Program-made: the position numbers and the translations under genes | NCBI GenBank assembly: GCA_030642025.1 | Contig: DAOWOO010000022.1 | Span: 1-10,102 of the forward strand | Source: Candidatus Zixiibacteriota bacterium | GTDB lineage: Bacteria > Zixibacteria > MSB-5A5 > GN15 > PGXB01 | DNA length: 10,102 bases | Direction: 5' to 3' | Shown: positions 6,985-10,102 of the stretch, piece by piece | Position numbering within the stretch: position 1 is the stretch's first letter | Layout: each line of letters opens with the position of its first letter | Notes under the pieces: generated by a model | Told to the model about the DNA's origin: nothing | The model's input: the letters and a program-made list of their open reading frames with translations, nothing else | Databases searched by the model: none

Positions 6985-7557
6985 TCAACTTCTCACTGTT
7001 ATTTCAATCCATTTAATCAGTTCTTTTCTGCCGACTCCGGAAAGACTGGAAAAAGGGATTATCTCGGATTGAACGAGTTCTTTTATCCTGTTGATTGATG
7101 CCGACAGCTTATTTTTGCTTAGTTTATCCGCCTTAGTCAGAACGGTGACATAATTTACATTATTCTGTTTCATCCAGTCAATCATCATCTGATCGTTTTC
7201 ATTCGGGTCCCGGCGGCAATCCAGCAGGAAGATCAGACCTTTCAGAAGGGAATTCTGCCTGAAGTACCCGTCAACCAGCAGACCCCATTTCTTTCTGGCC
7301 TCGAGACCCGACTTCACATAGCCGTAGCCGGGCAAATCTACAAAGAAATAGCAATCATCCACAAGGAAAAAGTCGATCCGACGAGTTCGGCCGGGCGTTT
7401 TCGAGGTTTTCGCCAGTTTTTTGCGACCGGCCAGTTTATTCAGCAGAGTTGATTTGCCAACATTGGATCGACCGGCAAAAGCCACTTGAGGCCGTTTATC
7501 ATATCTGATTTTCCGGGCATCGTTGTAGGACTCAAAAAAAACAACATTTTTAGGCAT
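6985..7557 (-). CDS. engB: Ribosome biogenesis GTPase EngB (YsxC/YihA)
   Basis: This is a small TRAFAC-class GTPase needed in many bacteria for maturation of the 50S ribosomal subunit. The 190 residues carry all five G motifs: G1 GRSNVGKS at 29-36, G2 KTPGRT at 53-58, G3 DLPG at 74-77 followed by the family hallmark YGYVK, G4 TKAD at 141-144 and G5 SLSG at 171-174. The typical N-terminal lead into AFAGRSNVGKS is present. An in-frame TAA ten codons upstream leaves the ATG at 7557 as the only ordinary start; GGAGAGG (7569-7575) lies 11 bases ahead of it. It sits between lon (64 bases upstream) and purA (27 bases downstream), all on the same strand. lon next to the engB homologue is also the order in Bacillus subtilis, which links protein quality control and ribosome assembly. 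Recognition is firm. Confidence 0.96.
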   Translation of the reverse strand: MPKNVVFFESYNDARKIRYDKRPQVAFAGRSNVGKSTLLNKLAGRKKLAKTSKTPGRTRRIDFFLVDDCYFFVDLPGYGYVKSGLEARKKWGLLVDGYFRQNSLLKGLIFLLDCRRDPNENDQMMIDWMKQNNVNYVTVLTKADKLSKNKLSASINRIKELVQSEIIPFSSLSGVGRKELIKWIEITVRS

Positions 7558-7621
7558 CTGAATCTCGGCCTCTCCAAAAAAGCCGGGTTAGTATAAAGAC
7601 CGCGCTGACAAAAGAAAAGCT

Positions 7622-10009
7622 TTATTTTTTCTTTTTCCCTGTTTTTGACGACTGTTTTGTCTTTGTGGTATTGTCATTAAAGACGATTTTGATCCCTTCA
7701 TCGGCTTTTTTTATCGGGATAAGTTTAAGTCCGTCCAGAAGTTCTTTGGGCAATTCCGGGATGTCTTTTTTGTTTTTAAATGGAATAATAATTTCGGATA
7801 TGCCGCTTCGTTTGGCCGCCAGGAATTTCTCATTAAGCCCGCCGACAGCCAAAACATCACCGGTCAGCGTCACCTCGCCGGTAAGAGCCAGTCCGGAACG
7901 GATTGCCTTTCCGGTCAAAGCCGACAAAATCGCCACCAGGATAGTTACCCCGGCTGAGGGACCATCCTTGGGCACGGCTCCTTCGGGAGCATGAATATGA
8001 ATTTCCCGATTCTTGAAAAAATTCGGGTCCAAACCCAGTTTCTCCGCCCGGCTTCGTATGTATGACAACGCGGTCGAGGCTGACTCCTGCATCACCTCAC
8101 CAAGTTTGCCAGTCAGGGTCAGTTTCGATTCACCCGGCATCAGAGAAACTTCAATCGGCAAGACCTCGCCGCCCGATTCGGTCCAGGCCAGGCCGACCGC
8201 ATATCCCGGTTCCGGGCTGGTTTTAATATCAGTCGAAATATATTCCGGTGCTCCAAGCAACTTTGTAACTGTTTTGGGGCAGAATTTGAACTTTTTCTTT
8301 CGTGAACCCTCGGCCAGTTGCTGAGCCACTTTGCGCAGTATGGACGCCAGTTGCCGCTCAATCTCACGGACGCCCGATTCACGAGTGTAATGCCGTATGA
8401 TTTCAATAAGGGCGTCGTCGGTAAACTCCAGGCCGATTTTTCCCAGACCGAGTTCCTTTTTTAATTTCGGCAGAAGAAAACCGCGGACAATTTTAATCTT
8501 TTCGAACTCAAGGTATCCGGGCAGGCGGATAATCTCCATCCTGTCCAGAAGCGCCGGGGGAATGCCGCCCACCGAATTGGCGGTGGTAATAAACAGCACA
8601 CCTGACAGGTCGAAATCAAGCTCCAGGAAATTATCGGAAAACGTTTTGTTTTGCTCCGGATCGAGCACCTCCAGAAGAGCCGCGGCCGGGTCGCCGCGAA
8701 AATCAGTCCCGATTTTATCGACTTCATCGAGAAGAAAAACCGGGTTGGCCGAACCGGCCTTTTTAAGCGACTGGATAATCCGTCCGGGCAGTGAGCCTAT
8801 ATAGGTTCGGCGGTGTCCGCGAATTTCGGCTTCGTCATGAATTCCGCCCAGCGACATCCGGACGAATTTTCTATCCAGAGCACGTGCGATTGACCGTCCC
8901 ACCGATGTTTTCCCGACTCCCGGCGGCCCGACCAGGCAGAGAATCGACCCGTGCACCTTTTTAGCCAGCCGGAGTACCGCCAGATGTTCCAGAATTCGTT
9001 TTTTCGGTTTATCCAGTCCGTAATGATCGCCATCGAGAATTGATTTCACCTCGGCGAAATCGTCTCGATCCTCGGTGTTCTTTTTCCACGGCAGGATCAG
9101 TATCCAGTCGATATACCCACGTACGACCGACGCCTCGGCTGAGTACGGATGCATCTTGGCTAATTTGTCGATTTCTTCTTTGCCGCGGCTTTTAACCTCG
9201 TCGTCGGCACCCAGCTTCCTGAGCTTTTCGTGCAGGGCTTCTATCTCGCCGCCGATATCATCAGCCTGGCCCAGTTCTTCTTTTATCGCCTTAAGTTGTT
9301 GCTGAAGGTAAAACTCGCGCTGGTTCCGGGAAACCGATTCACGGACACTGCCGTCAATCTTTTGCTCCAGTCTCAGTATTTCGAGTTCCTCACGCAACAC
9401 TTCGGCAAGCTTTAAAAACTGCTCTTTGACCAGTTCCAATTCAAGAATTTTCTGTTTGGTTTCCATCTTTAAGAGCAGATGCGCCGCCACCGTATCGGCC
9501 AACCGGTGATGTTCAGCGATAGATGTTACGGAAAAGAGAATCTCTTCGGGAATGCGGTGATTCAACCGAACATAATCGGTAAACAGTTCTATAACAGTAC
9601 GCGAGAGGGCCTCCGTTTCCCTGTCTTTATTCTCATCGCGGGGGATTACCTTGATCCGGCTGCTGAAGAGTTTGTCATTCCTGTTGATTGTTTTCATCTG
9701 TCCCCGGATCAGCCCTTCAACAAGTACTTTGATGGTCCCATTGGGAAGCTTCACCACCTGAAGAATTCGCGCCACCACTCCGGTATGAAAAAGATCCTTG
9801 TCGCCGGGCGTTTCAATCTCGGGCGATTTCTGGGCGCAAAGGAACAACTGCTTATCGCGAACCATCGCTTCCTGAAGAGCCGCTATGGTAAACTGCCGCC
9901 CGACCAGAAGGGGATATATCATATGGGGAAAAATGACAATATCCCGGAGGGGCGAAACCGGGAGATTGGTTTTTATATCAATTGTTTCTTCGCCAAGTTC
10001 GAGTTTCAT
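7622..10009 (-). CDS. lon: ATP-dependent serine protease Lon (La)
   Basis: Lon is a cytosolic hexameric AAA+ protease that unfolds and degrades damaged and short-lived regulatory proteins. The 795 residues (Escherichia coli 784) show an N-terminal LAN/PUA-like substrate domain at about 14-210, beginning LPVSPLRDIVIFPHMIYPLL, a helical coiled region at about 190-290, and the AAA+ module with Walker A GPPGVGKTS at 361-369, Walker B FLLDEVDK at 425-432, the GHRRTYIGSLPGR pore segment at 398-410 and sensor-like TTANS at 475-479. The C-terminal protease domain has PKDGPSAG at 680-687 with catalytic Ser685 and GGLNEK at 723-728 with catalytic Lys728, 43 residues apart as in E. coli. The tail is lysine-rich (residues 783-795). 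A TAA directly before the ATG fixes the start; the ribosome-binding site is weak. No CIRCE-type heat-shock element was seen in the 93 bases upstream. Confidence 0.98.
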   Translation of the reverse strand: MKLELGEETIDIKTNLPVSPLRDIVIFPHMIYPLLVGRQFTIAALQEAMVRDKQLFLCAQKSPEIETPGDKDLFHTGVVARILQVVKLPNGTIKVLVEGLIRGQMKTINRNDKLFSSRIKVIPRDENKDRETEALSRTVIELFTDYVRLNHRIPEEILFSVTSIAEHHRLADTVAAHLLLKMETKQKILELELVKEQFLKLAEVLREELEILRLEQKIDGSVRESVSRNQREFYLQQQLKAIKEELGQADDIGGEIEALHEKLRKLGADDEVKSRGKEEIDKLAKMHPYSAEASVVRGYIDWILILPWKKNTEDRDDFAEVKSILDGDHYGLDKPKKRILEHLAVLRLAKKVHGSILCLVGPPGVGKTSVGRSIARALDRKFVRMSLGGIHDEAEIRGHRRTYIGSLPGRIIQSLKKAGSANPVFLLDEVDKIGTDFRGDPAAALLEVLDPEQNKTFSDNFLELDFDLSGVLFITTANSVGGIPPALLDRMEIIRLPGYLEFEKIKIVRGFLLPKLKKELGLGKIGLEFTDDALIEIIRHYTRESGVREIERQLASILRKVAQQLAEGSRKKKFKFCPKTVTKLLGAPEYISTDIKTSPEPGYAVGLAWTESGGEVLPIEVSLMPGESKLTLTGKLGEVMQESASTALSYIRSRAEKLGLDPNFFKNREIHIHAPEGAVPKDGPSAGVTILVAILSALTGKAIRSGLALTGEVTLTGDVLAVGGLNEKFLAAKRSGISEIIIPFKNKKDIPELPKELLDGLKLIPIKKADEGIKIVFNDNTTKTKQSSKTGKKKK

Positions 10010-10034
10010 TTATTCAGTTCTTTTTTAAGTTCAT

Positions 10035-10063
10035 AGTTTACAGCCAGCGCTTAATGTAACCAA
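10035..10063 (-). promoter_or_regulatory. Weak promoter candidate of lon
   Basis: On the minus strand TTGGTT (10058-10063) and TAAACT (10035-10040) are separated by exactly 17 bases and would start transcription about 20 bases before the lon ATG. The -35 matches consensus at three of six positions and the -10 at four of six, so this is a low-confidence proposal; the real promoter may lie outside the window. Confidence 0.25.
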
Positions 10064-10102
10064 TTAGCGTCACAAAAGTCGAACTTTTTTTGGCAATGTG
10101 AA

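Noticed and set aside
7576..7604. Possible terminator between lon and engB (six T on the minus strand after a GC-containing fold)
   Set aside because: The stem is only a few pairs interrupted by mismatches, so termination here is not supported; the genes are more likely co-transcribed.
9479..10036. 185-codon open frame on the plus strand opposite lon
   Set aside because: It is antisense to the well-conserved Lon N-terminal domain and has no protein-family features of its own.
10010..10102. CIRCE or sigma32-type heat-shock element upstream of lon
   Set aside because: A TTAGC word is present but the GAGTGCTAA partner is not, and no CCCCAT-type -10 was seen.

Overview
The window looks like ordinary bacterial chromosome: five recognisable genes of core metabolism or family-level function plus one 5'-truncated repeat protein, with bacterial start codons and ribosome-binding sites. 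The base composition is middling and intergenic stretches are AT-rich. Nothing in it fixes the taxonomy. The gene style (long TPR protein, Thermus-like class II aldolase with a long loop after the third zinc histidine, lon next to engB) would fit an uncultivated Gram-negative lineage of the FCB/Zixibacteria type, but that is only an impression. No phage, transposon, CRISPR, tRNA or rRNA was seen.

Layout, left to right. 2-1987 (+): the C-terminal part of a tetratricopeptide-repeat protein whose start lies outside the window. 2005-2041: a GC-rich hairpin with A and T flanks that can terminate transcription from both sides. 2046-2969 (-): class II fructose-bisphosphate aldolase with a good ribosome-binding site and a plausible promoter. 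3124-3226: a GC-rich island of nested inverted repeats in an AT-rich gap. 3250-5082 (-): an asparagine-synthase-like protein that lacks the catalytic cysteine of the glutaminase domain. 5083-5682: a 600-base gap with no credible gene but several hairpins, including two mutually exclusive stems ahead of the asparagine-synthase-like gene. 5683-6957, 6985-7557 and 7622-10009 (all -): purA, engB and lon, close together and probably read in the order lon, engB, purA. The right edge holds the lon upstream region.

How the genes relate: lon (protein quality control), engB (large ribosomal subunit assembly) and purA (AMP synthesis) form a housekeeping run, and lon next to engB is also found in Bacillus. 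fba stands alone as a glycolysis/gluconeogenesis gene. The TPR protein and the asparagine-synthase-like protein have no partner genes here that reveal their substrates.

I found no strong case for a new multi-gene system. The points that most merit a second look are the structured island at 3124-3226, the competing stems at 5191-5252, and the cysteine-less asparagine-synthase homologue.
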